A DNA stretch of 17,042 nt from CAYSPU01 sp964432995. Lineage in GTDB: Bacteria; Verrucomicrobiota; Verrucomicrobiia; Limisphaerales; JAHDYP01. The number at the start of each line of letters is the position of its first letter. The first letter of the stretch is position 1. Shown here piece by piece: positions 6,365-13,700 of the stretch. Below the pieces are notes generated by a model. The model had not been told where the DNA came from. It made no database searches and was given only the letters and a program-made list of their open reading frames with translations. The DNA lies in NCBI GenBank assembly GCA_964432995.1, contig CAYSPU010000122.1:1-17042 (forward strand), given 5' to 3'. A program made the position numbers and the translations under genes.

Positions 6365-7600
6365 ATGTTCTCGACGGAGTCACTGCGCGCGTTCCTCGAG
6401 GCCGATCTTGCGGCGGCCCTCGAGCTGTTGCGCGAAATGGTCGGCATCAACAGCTTCACCGACAACCGCGAGGGGGTGAATCAACTGGGACGGTTGACGG
6501 CAGAGTCCTTCGCCCCGCTCGGTTTCCAGGCGGAATCGATCCCGTGCACGAATGGCGGTCGCGGGGATCACCTGGCGCTCCGGCGGGCCGGCCGGGGCGG
6601 CCCTTCGCTGGCGGTCGTTTCCCACCTGGATACGGTCTTTCCGCCGGAAGAAGAGGAGCGCAACCACTTCCGGTGGCGCATCGATGGCGACCGGATCTAC
6701 GGGCCGGGAACGAACGACATCAAGGGCGGCACGGTGCTCCTGTGGATGATCCTGCGCGCGTTGCAGGCGGTGGATCCGGCGACATTCGACGCGGTGGATT
6801 GGCGGCTGTTTTGGAACTCATCCGAGGAAGCCCTCGGGGACGACTTCGGCCAGCTCGTGCGGCGCCGAATCGATGCCGGCACGGTGGCCGCCCTCGTGTT
6901 CGAGGGCGAGAGCCGCTCGCGGGAAGACCATCTCCTTGTGGTGTCGCGCAAAGGCCGGGCCACCTGGCGGGTCACCGTCTCCGGACGCGGGGCGCATGCC
7001 GGGGGAAGCCATCGGCAGGGGGCCAACGCGATCGCCCAGATGGGGCGGGTGATCGAACGTTTGCACGGCCTTACCGACTACGACCGCGGTCTGACCTTCA
7101 ATGTGGGCGCCGTTCGGGGCGGCACGGTGCTCAATCGGGTTCCCCACGAAGCGATCGCCGAAGGCGAGTTCCGCGCGTTCGACCCCGTGGTGTTTGGCGC
7201 GGCGCGGAAGGCACTCGAAGACCTGGCCGGTCCGGGCGACCTGCGCAGCGCGGCCGACGGCCACCCGTGTCAGGTCCGGGTCGAGATCGTCAGCGAGAGC
7301 CGTCCCTGGCCGCACAACCCGGCCACCGATCGCTTGTTCGCCCTGTGGCAGGCCACGGCCCGTCAGTTGGGCACGCGCGCGCAGCCCGAGGCTCGCGGCG
7401 GACTGAGCGACGGAAACGCGCTGTGGGATGTCGTTCCCACCCTCGACGGCCTGGGGCCGTGGGGGGAAAACGCGCACTGCTCCGAATGGAGTGCCGATGG
7501 GTCCAAGCTGCCAGAGTATGTGAGCGCCAGTTCCTTTGTGCCGAAGGCTGTCTGGAACGCCCTGGCGATTCGCGCACTATTCCGGCAGCGACCGGGATGA
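6365..7600 (+). CDS. M20 family metallopeptidase (carboxypeptidase G2-like)
   Basis: A 411-residue di-zinc amidohydrolase/peptidase. The metal and catalytic motifs are present: H87-x-D89 ('SHLDTV'), the bridging D118 in 'GTNDIKGG', the catalytic pair E154-E155 ('NSSEEALG'), an acidic ligand around E180/E182 ('FEGES'), and a C-terminal H371 ('GENAHC'). The dimerisation-lid segment starts near 195 ('RKGRATWRVTVSGRGAHAGGSH'). Length and order match glutamate carboxypeptidase/CPDG2-type M20 enzymes, which release C-terminal amino acids from small peptides or N-acyl amino acids. No signal peptide is visible, so it is probably cytoplasmic. The ATG at 6365 follows a weak GGGA. The link to the upstream two-component genes is positional only. 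Confidence 0.9.
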   Translation: MFSTESLRAFLEADLAAALELLREMVGINSFTDNREGVNQLGRLTAESFAPLGFQAESIPCTNGGRGDHLALRRAGRGGPSLAVVSHLDTVFPPEEEERNHFRWRIDGDRIYGPGTNDIKGGTVLLWMILRALQAVDPATFDAVDWRLFWNSSEEALGDDFGQLVRRRIDAGTVAALVFEGESRSREDHLLVVSRKGRATWRVTVSGRGAHAGGSHRQGANAIAQMGRVIERLHGLTDYDRGLTFNVGAVRGGTVLNRVPHEAIAEGEFRAFDPVVFGAARKALEDLAGPGDLRSAADGHPCQVRVEIVSESRPWPHNPATDRLFALWQATARQLGTRAQPEARGGLSDGNALWDVVPTLDGLGPWGENAHCSEWSADGSKLPEYVSASSFVPKAVWNALAIRALFRQRPG

Positions 7601-7629
7601 ACCCCGCGTCCGGGCCCTGACCTCGACGC

Positions 7630-7977
7630 TCAGGTTCGGATCGGCAGCAGGACTCGGAATGTCGTCCCGCGTCCGGGTTCGCTGGTCACCGTGACCGCAA
7701 CGCAGTTGGGACCGTGCGTCGTCCGGACGGCGTGCCCGCCTTCCACCTCCACGATGAAGACATAATCCGTCACCGCGCGGATCAGGCGTTGGTAACGGTC
7801 TTCGGCCGCGGCCAGGTCGGCCCGCAACTGCTCCCAGGTAGCGGGTGGAGGATCCGGAGCTGGCCTTGGAACGACTCCTTGCGCAGTGTCCCCCTCGCCG
7901 GACTCAGGACTGCTGGGAGGCTCTCCGTGCCTGCCGTCGCAATATGGCGCGCTCCCCCTGGATTTGCACTGGATTCC
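7630..7977 (-). pseudogene. Histidine kinase remnant: PAS start fused to ATPase end
   Basis: An open minus-strand frame of about 115 codons. After a Pro-rich linker it reads 'WEQLRADLAAAEDRYQRLIRAVTDYVFIV' (split: WEQLRADLAAAEDRY, QRLIRAVTDYVFIV), then 'EVEGGHAVRTTHGPNCVAVT'. This is the beginning of a PAS domain of hybrid sensor kinases, where 'GYTPEEF…' would normally follow. Instead it passes straight into 'VTSEPGRGTTFRVLLPIRT' and a stop, which is the last strand of a HATPase_c domain. The middle of the PAS, the whole dimerisation domain and most of the ATPase are missing. The join lies in the palindrome GGTCAC-C-GTGACC. The frame has no good ATG. Best read as an internal deletion relic. 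Confidence 0.7.
7684..7696. repeat. Palindrome at the deletion junction
   Basis: GGTCAC-C-GTGACC is a perfect 6-bp inverted repeat with one central base. It falls exactly where the PAS-like sequence gives way to the ATPase-like end, encoding the repeated Val-Thr-Val-Thr. Val-Thr codons are expected on both sides of the lost segment, so short homology of GTGAC/GTCAC type could have mediated the deletion. Confidence 0.6.
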
Positions 7978-7981
7978 TCAT

Positions 7982-8190
7982 GCCGCTCCGCTCGTCGACC
8001 CCGGCACGGTCCTCCTCGGCTTGACGCCCAAGTCCCATCTGATCGCCTTCGAGCCCAGTGACAAAGATAGTACAAGGAATTCGCCAACGTCAAAGTGGCC
8101 GACGCGCCCGTCTAAGCCCATCCGGTGGTTCTGGGGAAACGCCTGTTCGTCAAAGACCAGGACTCGATCACGCTCTGGACTGTCGAGTAG
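7982..8190 (+). pseudogene. C-terminal remnant of a PQQ-like beta-propeller protein
   Basis: The plus strand reads 'APLVDPGTVLLGLTPKSH' and 'LIAFEPSDKD' up to 8068. The reading frame then shifts (two extra bases or one lost) and continues from 8071 as 'YKEFANVKVADAPV', a TAA at 8113-8115, then 'AHPVVLGKRLFVKDQ' and 'DSITLWTVE' with TAG at 8188-8190. This is the typical last blades of secreted PQQ-binding-like beta-propeller repeat proteins. In those proteins the motif reads KVADxPTYAHPV, so the TAA probably replaces a Tyr codon. One frameshift, one nonsense codon and loss of everything upstream make it a clear pseudogene. Its end lies 7 bp from the convergent GH16 stop. Confidence 0.72.
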
Positions 8191-8197
8191 CCACGCC

Positions 8198-8983
8198 TCA
8201 CGGTCGTTCCAGCGCATAGACGCGGACGTAGTCCACTTCGAAGTAGTCAGGCAACGTCGCCTGGCGGATGTCGCCTCCCCAGGTGCCAATCTCCTCGGTC
8301 AACTTGAGGAATTCGGGCACTTGGCAAACGCCGCCCGCGGCCGTCCGCCAAACCTCCTTCGCGTCCACGTAGAAGACATACTCCGACTGCGTCCAGAGGA
8401 GGGCGTAGGTGTGCCACCCTTCCGTCACTCCCGGGATGGTGACCTTCGTGCCGGCGGACTTGTGGTCCTTCCCGGAGCCATCCCAATGGAGATTCGAGGT
8501 CAGCCGGCCGTCGCGCCAGGGCATTTCCACCACGTCAATCTCGGTGCCGTCCCGCCCCTCGTCACCGACCTTGCCGACGCCGTCGCCCATGAGCCAGAAG
8601 GCCGGCCAATGCCCCGGCTGCTTGGGCATCCTGCAGCGCACCACATAGTAACCGAAGGCGCGCTCGAACTTGCCCCGGCTGTTGATCGCGCCCGAGGTGA
8701 AGCGGTCGCCATCCTTCTTCGTCCGCAGGATCAAATGACCCTTGCCATCCACGTAGGCGTCCTCCTTGACCCAGAAGCCATCCCGACGTTTCCAATCCCC
8801 CAGACGGTTCCACTTCGACTCGTCGAGCGTGGCCCCCTCGAATTCGTCCTGCCAGACCAGCTTCCAGGTTTGACCGGCGGGCGCGGTGGGAAGGCTCTCC
8901 GGGTTGGGAGTGACCTCCGGCGTGGCGCCACGCAACACCACGCTGAGGGCGATCGATAGCAGTAGCGTCTTGAAAGTCTGCAC
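8198..8983 (-). CDS. Secreted glycoside hydrolase family 16 (beta-glucanase-like)
   Basis: A 261-residue GH16 enzyme. An N-terminal signal peptide ('TFKTLLLSIALSVVLRG') is followed by the jelly-roll domain from 'KLVWQDEFEG' (about residue 41) to 'FEVDYVRVYAL' at the end. The catalytic motif E148-I-D150-V-V-E153 ('TEIDVVEMPW') is intact and of the longer beta-bulge form typical of laminarinases and agarases, with E148 the expected nucleophile and E153 the acid/base. Other family marks are 'GAINSRGKFERAFGYY' and 'HWPAFWLMG'. A GTG at 8983 is chosen because the signal peptide begins there; an upstream ATG at 9124 would add an Arg-rich, non-coding-looking stretch. Substrate (laminarin, agar, carrageenan or similar) cannot be fixed from sequence. 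It is divergent from the DUF2959 gene. Confidence 0.92.
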   Translation of the reverse strand: MQTFKTLLLSIALSVVLRGATPEVTPNPESLPTAPAGQTWKLVWQDEFEGATLDESKWNRLGDWKRRDGFWVKEDAYVDGKGHLILRTKKDGDRFTSGAINSRGKFERAFGYYVVRCRMPKQPGHWPAFWLMGDGVGKVGDEGRDGTEIDVVEMPWRDGRLTSNLHWDGSGKDHKSAGTKVTIPGVTEGWHTYALLWTQSEYVFYVDAKEVWRTAAGGVCQVPEFLKLTEEIGTWGGDIRQATLPDYFEVDYVRVYALERP

Positions 8984-9060
8984 AGCGGCCAGCTTACGCG
9001 CCCCTCGCAGGCGCGGCCATCCAAAACGCCGCCTGGCCCTGCCCTGCGCCGAGGGTCGCA

Positions 9061-9137
9061 TTGACTCACAATGAAGGTAACCAAGGGGGAAAGAGGGGCG
9101 CAGGGGGGAGACCGGTTGACTCATAATGGTGGATACC
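9061..9137. repeat. Pair of 22-bp imperfect direct repeats
   Basis: Copies at 9061-9082 and 9116-9137 share TTGACTCA-n-AATG and end in ACC, matching at 17 of 22 positions; starts are 55 bp apart. Each contains the pseudo-palindrome TGACTCA. The position between divergent genes fits a paired operator, but this is not proven. Confidence 0.45.
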
Positions 9138-9150
9138 GCAGGGGTGACCT

Positions 9151-9166
9151 ATGAGCCATGGGTCAT
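9151..9166. promoter_or_regulatory. 16-bp near-palindrome, possible operator
   Basis: ATGAGCCATGGGTCAT differs from its own reverse complement at only one symmetric pair of positions. It lies 170 bp upstream of the DUF2959 lipoprotein start and 168 bp upstream of the GH16 start, so it could serve either. Confidence 0.3.
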
Positions 9167-9178
9167 GCTTTTGGGGCC

Positions 9179-9197
9179 GCGGGTCTTCCTGACCCGC
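9179..9197. repeat. Hairpin GCGGGTC-TTCCT-GACCCGC
   Basis: A perfect 7-bp stem with a 5-nt loop in non-coding DNA. There is no T-run on either side, so a terminator is unlikely. Compact GC-rich hairpins of this form are often dispersed REP-like elements; copy number in the genome is unknown. Confidence 0.4.
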
Positions 9198-9323
9198 AGC
9201 AGAACGCACACATCCTTGCTGGCACCCTCAAGCCGTGGTCCGCTGACAGGGAACCGACGCGCCTCCGGCCCCTCCGAAAAGGGGCTGGCCAAGCGCGGCG
9301 CATTGGCGTTTCAATCGTCCCGC

Positions 9324-9983
9324 ATGAAACCAATGCGGTTCTCTCTGGGGATGCTCACCGGTTTGCTCCTGCTGAGTGCAACGGGATGCCGATCCGTCTA
9401 CTATGCAGCCTGGGAACAGTTTGGCGTCGAGAAACGGGATCTGCTGAAGAAAGCCGTTATTGCGGCCCGCGACGAGCAGAAGGAAGCCAGCGAGCAGTTC
9501 AAGGACGCCATGACCCGGCTCAGGGAGATCACCCGGTTTGACGGCGGCAAACTCGAGGCCGCCTACCGCGAGTTGAAGGGCGACGCCGAGGACGCGGAGG
9601 CCAGGGCGGGCGCCGTGCGGGAGCGGATCCGCGAGGTGGAGCACGTTTCGAGGGATCTCTTTGCCGAGTGGGAGAAGGAAATCGGGCAGATCGGCACCGC
9701 GAAGTTGCGGGCGGGCAGCGAGCAGCAACTCCGCGAGACGCGCCGGCGCTATGACGAAATGCACACCGCCCTGACCCGGGCGGAGCAATCGATGACCCCG
9801 GTGCTGGCACAACTCAAGGACTACAGCCTCTACCTCAAACACAGCGTCAACGCGGCCGCCATCGCCTCGCTCAAGGGAGAAGCCGCCGATATCCAGGCCG
9901 AGATCGGCAAGCTGCTGAGCGACATGAACGCCTCGATTGCCAAAGCCGACGAGTTCGTGCGGCAGATGGAAGGCGGCAAATAG
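9324..9983 (+). CDS. DUF2959 family lipoprotein
   Basis: A 219-residue protein. The N-terminus is a lipoprotein signal (hydrophobic 'FSLGMLTGLLLLSATGC' with lipidation Cys C22). The mature part starts 'RSVYYAAWEQFGVEKRDLL', the signature of DUF2959, and continues as long charged helices with Glu/Lys/Arg/Ala heptad character to the end, suggesting a periplasmic coiled coil. Function is unknown; related proteins are found in many Gram-negative bacteria. The ATG at 9324 (or 9333) is chosen because the signal peptide begins there; upstream sequence in frame is not protein-like. Downstream it converges on the secreted-protein gene ending at 10143. Confidence 0.9.
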   Translation: MKPMRFSLGMLTGLLLLSATGCRSVYYAAWEQFGVEKRDLLKKAVIAARDEQKEASEQFKDAMTRLREITRFDGGKLEAAYRELKGDAEDAEARAGAVRERIREVEHVSRDLFAEWEKEIGQIGTAKLRAGSEQQLRETRRRYDEMHTALTRAEQSMTPVLAQLKDYSLYLKHSVNAAAIASLKGEAADIQAEIGKLLSDMNASIAKADEFVRQMEGGK

Positions 9984-10079
9984 GGGCCGGCGGCGTGTTC
10001 CGGACTCAGCCGTCCTCTCCTTCCGGCCGCTCGGCGCGAGCTTCAGGCCACCACCGCGCGTCCGGCGACAGACCGGATT

Positions 10080-10097
10080 CCGCGCCTGGGTGCGCGG
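10080..10097. terminator. Candidate hairpin between convergent genes
   Basis: CCGCGC-CTGGGT-GCGCGG forms a 6-bp perfect stem with a 6-nt loop in the 159-bp gap between the convergent DUF2959 and secreted-protein genes. No poly-T follows, so if it terminates transcription it would be imperfect or factor-assisted. Confidence 0.3.
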
Positions 10098-10142
10098 GAC
10101 AAGGAGTATGCCACCGAGGTTTCCACGCGGCAGTTCCGGGGC

Positions 10143-11297
10143 TCAGTCACTGCGGATGCTTCCGTCGAATCCCACCAGGCGGATGCTCGAGGGTTCTTCC
10201 GGAAACGCGGTCGGGTTCGTGGCCACAATGAGGCGGATGTTCTCCTCGCGGAGTGTCGTGAGCACCGCGGGGTCCATTCCCGATTCCAACTGCGGTTCGA
10301 GCACGAATGTCTCCACGAAGTTGTGGTGGCTGGGAACATAGGTTTGGGAGTAGCGACTCTTCAGTTCGAATGGCAGCGGTGTCAGGTTCGAGACCACCGT
10401 CGGTTCGTCCCAGCCCAGCAACACGAACGTCTTGTAGATCAATGGCAGGTCGCCTTCGATGTAGTGCCGCCCCACGGTGTAGGCCGTGTCCACCGTGGCG
10501 GTCTTGCCGCGCACGGTCAGTTCGTGTTGCCCCGGGAACGGGTCGCCACCGGAGTCCGGCACTTCCCCAAGGGCCACCGTATCCTGCTGGGTCAGCCCCA
10601 CCTGGTCGTCGACCAGAACCAGTTGCGGCGACGCGTAGGCGCAGGTGAGGGAATAGGTCGGATCGCTGAGCAACGGTGACGCGCGGGTCACGGTGATGTC
10701 GTAGCCGAAACTCAGCTCCAGCGTGAACTCGCGCCGATACTCGCCCTCGCCGAGGCGCCACGTGAAGGTCAACTGGCGGGCGGCGACGGCGACGCTGCCT
10801 GCGGGGAAACTCTCGAGCGTGCCCACCAACGTGCGGAGGCTGGTCCCCTCCACGAACTGCCACCGGGCGATCAACCCGCGGAAATACGCCGCCGGCGTCG
10901 GCGGCTTGAAGTCCCCGGGCGGCCGGTGGAAGTCCCAGATCGATTTCAGCCGGTGACGCCCCATCGCGTCGCCAAACTCGCCTTCCAACACGCGGAGCTG
11001 ACCCACGTGACTGCCCAGCCCGGCGTGGCCGAGCGACTGGACCCGATAGACCGCCGCCGGCGCCGGCGCCGGGAGCACGGCCATGTTCGTAGCCACCGGG
11101 CGGTCGAAATCCGACCAGCTCGCGAGGTCGGTGCTGTAGCGGATCTGGCAGGGGTTGGTGGCGCCTTGCCACCGCAACACCACCATGCGGTTGGTGCTCA
11201 CCAGGGATTCGATGCGAACCTCCTGGGCCGTGGCGGCGAACGCGAATGCCGCGAAACCGAGGAATGCCGCGAGCCGGGTGCGTCTGGTTTTTCTCAT
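10143..11297 (-). CDS. Secreted protein of unknown function, partner of the dikinase-like gene
   Basis: A 384-residue exported protein I do not recognise. It has a twin-basic N-terminus and signal peptide ('RLAAFLGFAAFAFAATAQ', likely cleaved after ATA at 22-24). Next comes a short module 'TNPCQIRYSTDLASWSDF…AAVYRVQSLG' of a kind often seen at the start of secreted Verrucomicrobiota proteins, then a beta-rich body. The segment 'RYSQTYVPSHHNFVETFVLEPQLE' (split: RYSQTYVPSHHNF, VETFVLEPQLE) is rich in His/Glu/Tyr and could bind metal or ligand. The ATG at 11297 is preferred to a longer start because of the signal peptide. It begins 31 bp after the stop of the dikinase-like gene, so the two form an operon and probably act together outside the cytoplasm. 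Confidence 0.75.
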   Translation of the reverse strand: MRKTRRTRLAAFLGFAAFAFAATAQEVRIESLVSTNRMVVLRWQGATNPCQIRYSTDLASWSDFDRPVATNMAVLPAPAPAAVYRVQSLGHAGLGSHVGQLRVLEGEFGDAMGRHRLKSIWDFHRPPGDFKPPTPAAYFRGLIARWQFVEGTSLRTLVGTLESFPAGSVAVAARQLTFTWRLGEGEYRREFTLELSFGYDITVTRASPLLSDPTYSLTCAYASPQLVLVDDQVGLTQQDTVALGEVPDSGGDPFPGQHELTVRGKTATVDTAYTVGRHYIEGDLPLIYKTFVLLGWDEPTVVSNLTPLPFELKSRYSQTYVPSHHNFVETFVLEPQLESGMDPAVLTTLREENIRLIVATNPTAFPEEPSSIRLVGFDGSIRSD

Positions 11298-11328
11298 GAG
11301 AGGTGGTTCGGTTCCTGGCGGGGCCAAG

Positions 11329-13620
11329 TCACTCGATGACGGGTGGCGGCACGCGTTCGGGCCGGGGAATGCGCCGCATCTGTTTCACCGAGAGGTTTCC
11401 CGGTGCTTCCTTCTTGTATTCGAAATCCAGCGTCAGCGACACCGGGGAGGCGAAGTAATCCTCGTAGGCCAGCGCCCCCGCGTCGAGCAGGCCCAGCAGC
11501 GCGCGATATTCGGTTTCCCAAACCAGCACCGGGCTGTCGTTGGTGACCAGACCGGAGAACTGCGTCACCGTCAGCACCGCGGCCCCCGGCGCGTTCGTGT
11601 AGCAGGCATCGACAATCTCCGGACTCTGGCCCGGATCCGGATTGGTGACCGAGGCGGCCCCGGCCTGGGTCACCAAGCGGGCGGCGACCGTCCGCGAGCC
11701 GTTGGTCCTGGCAATCTCCAGAGTGGCGACGCCATTGGCCATTTCGAATTCGTCCGGATACGAGTGGTGGACCAGCACGGCCATGCCCACGTCCGCTTCC
11801 CGGATGTCAAACCGCCGTCGCTCGATGAAGGCGTTCTCGTTGCAGAAGCTGGCGTAGACCTTACGGAGAGCGCGGAAGACGCCGCGTTCGGCCGGTTCCG
11901 CGGGATCGCACTGGCTCGGGCCGAGGCTGTCGCCGTCAAGCTCGTCCGCCAGGCAGCCGCTGTAGCTGTCATACAGCCCCGCCCCCGTGAACAACTCGGT
12001 GTCCTCGACGTTGGTGGAGCTGCGGAACCGGATCTTGCGCGCCGGGTCGAAGCCGGCTTCGGCCAGGGCCGCCAGAATGGCCGCCTCTTGCGCCGGCGTG
12101 AAGTCGGCCGTAGCGGTGATCAGGCTCCTCACCGCCGCCAGGTCGACACGCAGGGAAGCCACGTCGGGCGGGAACGAGTGCTTCCCCAGCCGGTCGGCGA
12201 TCTCCTCACGCAGCGACTTGCCGCCGAAGATGACCTGGTCGAGATACTCGTGCCAAAGGTCAAACGTCAGCGCCAGGGCCGGAGCCGGCGAATGGTCGGG
12301 CAGAGCCCGCCGCAGGAATCCAAAGTGCGCCGCCTTGCCACCGACATACCGCACCACGTCCGGGGCGAGCGTGTCGGCGGGAAGGCTGATTTGCCCGCTC
12401 ATCGCGATTGGGGTGATGGCCAGCGCGGGCGGTTTCTTCAGCGCCAGGATGCGGTCCCGTTCCTCGTCGCTGAGGCGTCCGGTCACATCGGTCACGCGGA
12501 TGTCGCAGAGGTGGTTGGTTGTTTCCGCCACGACCAGCAGGACCTCCCGGCCGTCGAGCGAGCGGATCTGGTCCTGCAGGCCGGCGCCCTGGGCGAAGGC
12601 GAAGGGCGTGCCCAACGACTGCGCCAGCAGGGCGACGTGCGCATTGGGCGTGGCGGGCTCGAACACCATGATCCCCGCCAGCAGGGGCAGCTCCGCCGGC
12701 ACCCGATCGGTCATGAGGATGTCTGTAAACCGCAGGCGGCCGTCCGCCGTGGCCGCCGCGATCTCCGCCCCGGGCACCCATACCAGCCGCCCCAAGGCCC
12801 AACCCTCCGCATAGCAGACATTCTCCGTCACCCAGCGGGCCACGGATTCCACCTCGTACCCGCGCTCTCGGAAAAACGCCTCGTGGTCCCGTGCCATCTG
12901 CAACTGTTCGAAGGACGGCATGTAGTAGAAGCGCCAGCCGTTGGTCCCCGCCAGACGCGCCCGCACGGCGTCGAGCCAGCCCGCGATGCGCTCCACCGGA
13001 AACGCCTCGCTGCCGGCAATCTCCAGACCCGCTTCCCGGATCTGGGCGTCCGGGGCGCGAATCAGCGATCCCACGGCAAGCTGCTGGCCCGCCACGCGCA
13101 GGGCAATCTGGTCAAAGTCCAGCCAGGAGATGCCGAGGAACCCCTCAAGCCGCGCCGTCGCGAAATGATAGTGATACGGATACCGCGCCGTGTCCTGGAA
13201 ATACACGCGGTCCGGCTGCGCCAGCACGATGGAGAACTTGACGAACGGCGGCGCCCCGCCCCCGTTGCCTGCCGGCTGCCTCAGCAGGTTGGTGGCCCCG
13301 AGCTCGAACTGGTTCGACCAATCGTCGCTGTCCACAGCCGGGCGCAGCGCGAGCCGGTAGTAGGCGCGGCCTCCGGATCCCATCGCCTCCGTGTAATCGT
13401 GGAGACAGTGAAACACCCGGGCGACCTCCTGCCAGGCCGTGAGATCGGCCGATCGTTGCAGCGTGACCACCTGGTTGATCTCGGGCTCGCCTGTCGACCG
13501 CAGCGCAACGGCATCGCTGCCGCCGAGGACCGCCTCCAGCCCCGCCGCCCCGGCGTCCACGCTCCCGGAAAGGGCGATCACCACCAAAGTCACCAGGAAC
13601 GAGCAACGGATGGGATTCAC
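11329..13620 (-). CDS. Exported PEP-synthase/water-dikinase-like protein
   Basis: A 763-residue protein with a GTG start and a signal peptide ('CSFLVTLVVIALSGSVDAGA'). Residues about 45-92 carry the 'TLQRSADLTAWQEV…AYYRLAL' module. Residues about 310-365 ('AGIMVFEPATPNAHVALLAQ', 'SLGTPFAFAQG') resemble the swivelling phosphohistidine domain of PEP-utilising enzymes, with H328 as candidate phosphoacceptor. Residues about 425-640 match the PPDK/PEP-synthase ATP-binding part: 'YVGGKAAHFGFLRRALP', 'IRFRSSTNVEDTELFTGAGL', 'RALRKVYASFCNENAFIE', 'MAVLVHHSY'. The swivel domain precedes the ATP-binding domain, the order found in alpha-glucan water dikinase and opposite to PEP synthase; no PEP-binding TIM barrel is present. 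Export is odd for an ATP-dependent enzyme, so it may bind another ligand. It is probably co-transcribed with the following secreted protein gene. Confidence 0.8.
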   Translation of the reverse strand: MNPIRCSFLVTLVVIALSGSVDAGAAGLEAVLGGSDAVALRSTGEPEINQVVTLQRSADLTAWQEVARVFHCLHDYTEAMGSGGRAYYRLALRPAVDSDDWSNQFELGATNLLRQPAGNGGGAPPFVKFSIVLAQPDRVYFQDTARYPYHYHFATARLEGFLGISWLDFDQIALRVAGQQLAVGSLIRAPDAQIREAGLEIAGSEAFPVERIAGWLDAVRARLAGTNGWRFYYMPSFEQLQMARDHEAFFRERGYEVESVARWVTENVCYAEGWALGRLVWVPGAEIAAATADGRLRFTDILMTDRVPAELPLLAGIMVFEPATPNAHVALLAQSLGTPFAFAQGAGLQDQIRSLDGREVLLVVAETTNHLCDIRVTDVTGRLSDEERDRILALKKPPALAITPIAMSGQISLPADTLAPDVVRYVGGKAAHFGFLRRALPDHSPAPALALTFDLWHEYLDQVIFGGKSLREEIADRLGKHSFPPDVASLRVDLAAVRSLITATADFTPAQEAAILAALAEAGFDPARKIRFRSSTNVEDTELFTGAGLYDSYSGCLADELDGDSLGPSQCDPAEPAERGVFRALRKVYASFCNENAFIERRRFDIREADVGMAVLVHHSYPDEFEMANGVATLEIARTNGSRTVAARLVTQAGAASVTNPDPGQSPEIVDACYTNAPGAAVLTVTQFSGLVTNDSPVLVWETEYRALLGLLDAGALAYEDYFASPVSLTLDFEYKKEAPGNLSVKQMRRIPRPERVPPPVIE

Positions 13621-13700
13621 GACCTCAATGTATGGAGCTCCCGGACAACGTCAAGGGACACGCCGCCCCCAAATCCGCGGTCCGGACCCGGACGGACGCG

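Larger units (their letters stand above)
8984..9323. other. Divergent intergenic region with repeats
   Basis: This is 340 bp without a credible gene, between the divergent GH16 and DUF2959 genes. It holds two imperfect 22-bp direct repeats beginning TTGACTCA, a 16-bp near-palindrome (9151-9166) and a 7-bp-stem hairpin (9179-9197). The in-frame sequence upstream of the lipoprotein ATG is Arg/Ser/Pro-rich and lacks coding character. No complete -35/-10 pair with normal spacing could be identified with confidence. Confidence 0.6.

Noticed and set aside
3067..6465. 1132-codon open frame antisense to carbonic anhydrase, kinase and regulator
   Set aside because: Long antisense frames are expected at this GC content. 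It has no recognisable motif and crosses several convincing sense genes.
8198..9124. Longer GH16 start at ATG 9124
   Set aside because: The extra 47 residues are Arg/Pro-rich and would bury the signal peptide. GTG 8983 places it at the N-terminus.
9126..9323. Longer start for the DUF2959 lipoprotein
   Set aside because: It would place 66 non-coding-looking residues before the lipoprotein signal and run through the hairpin and near-palindrome.
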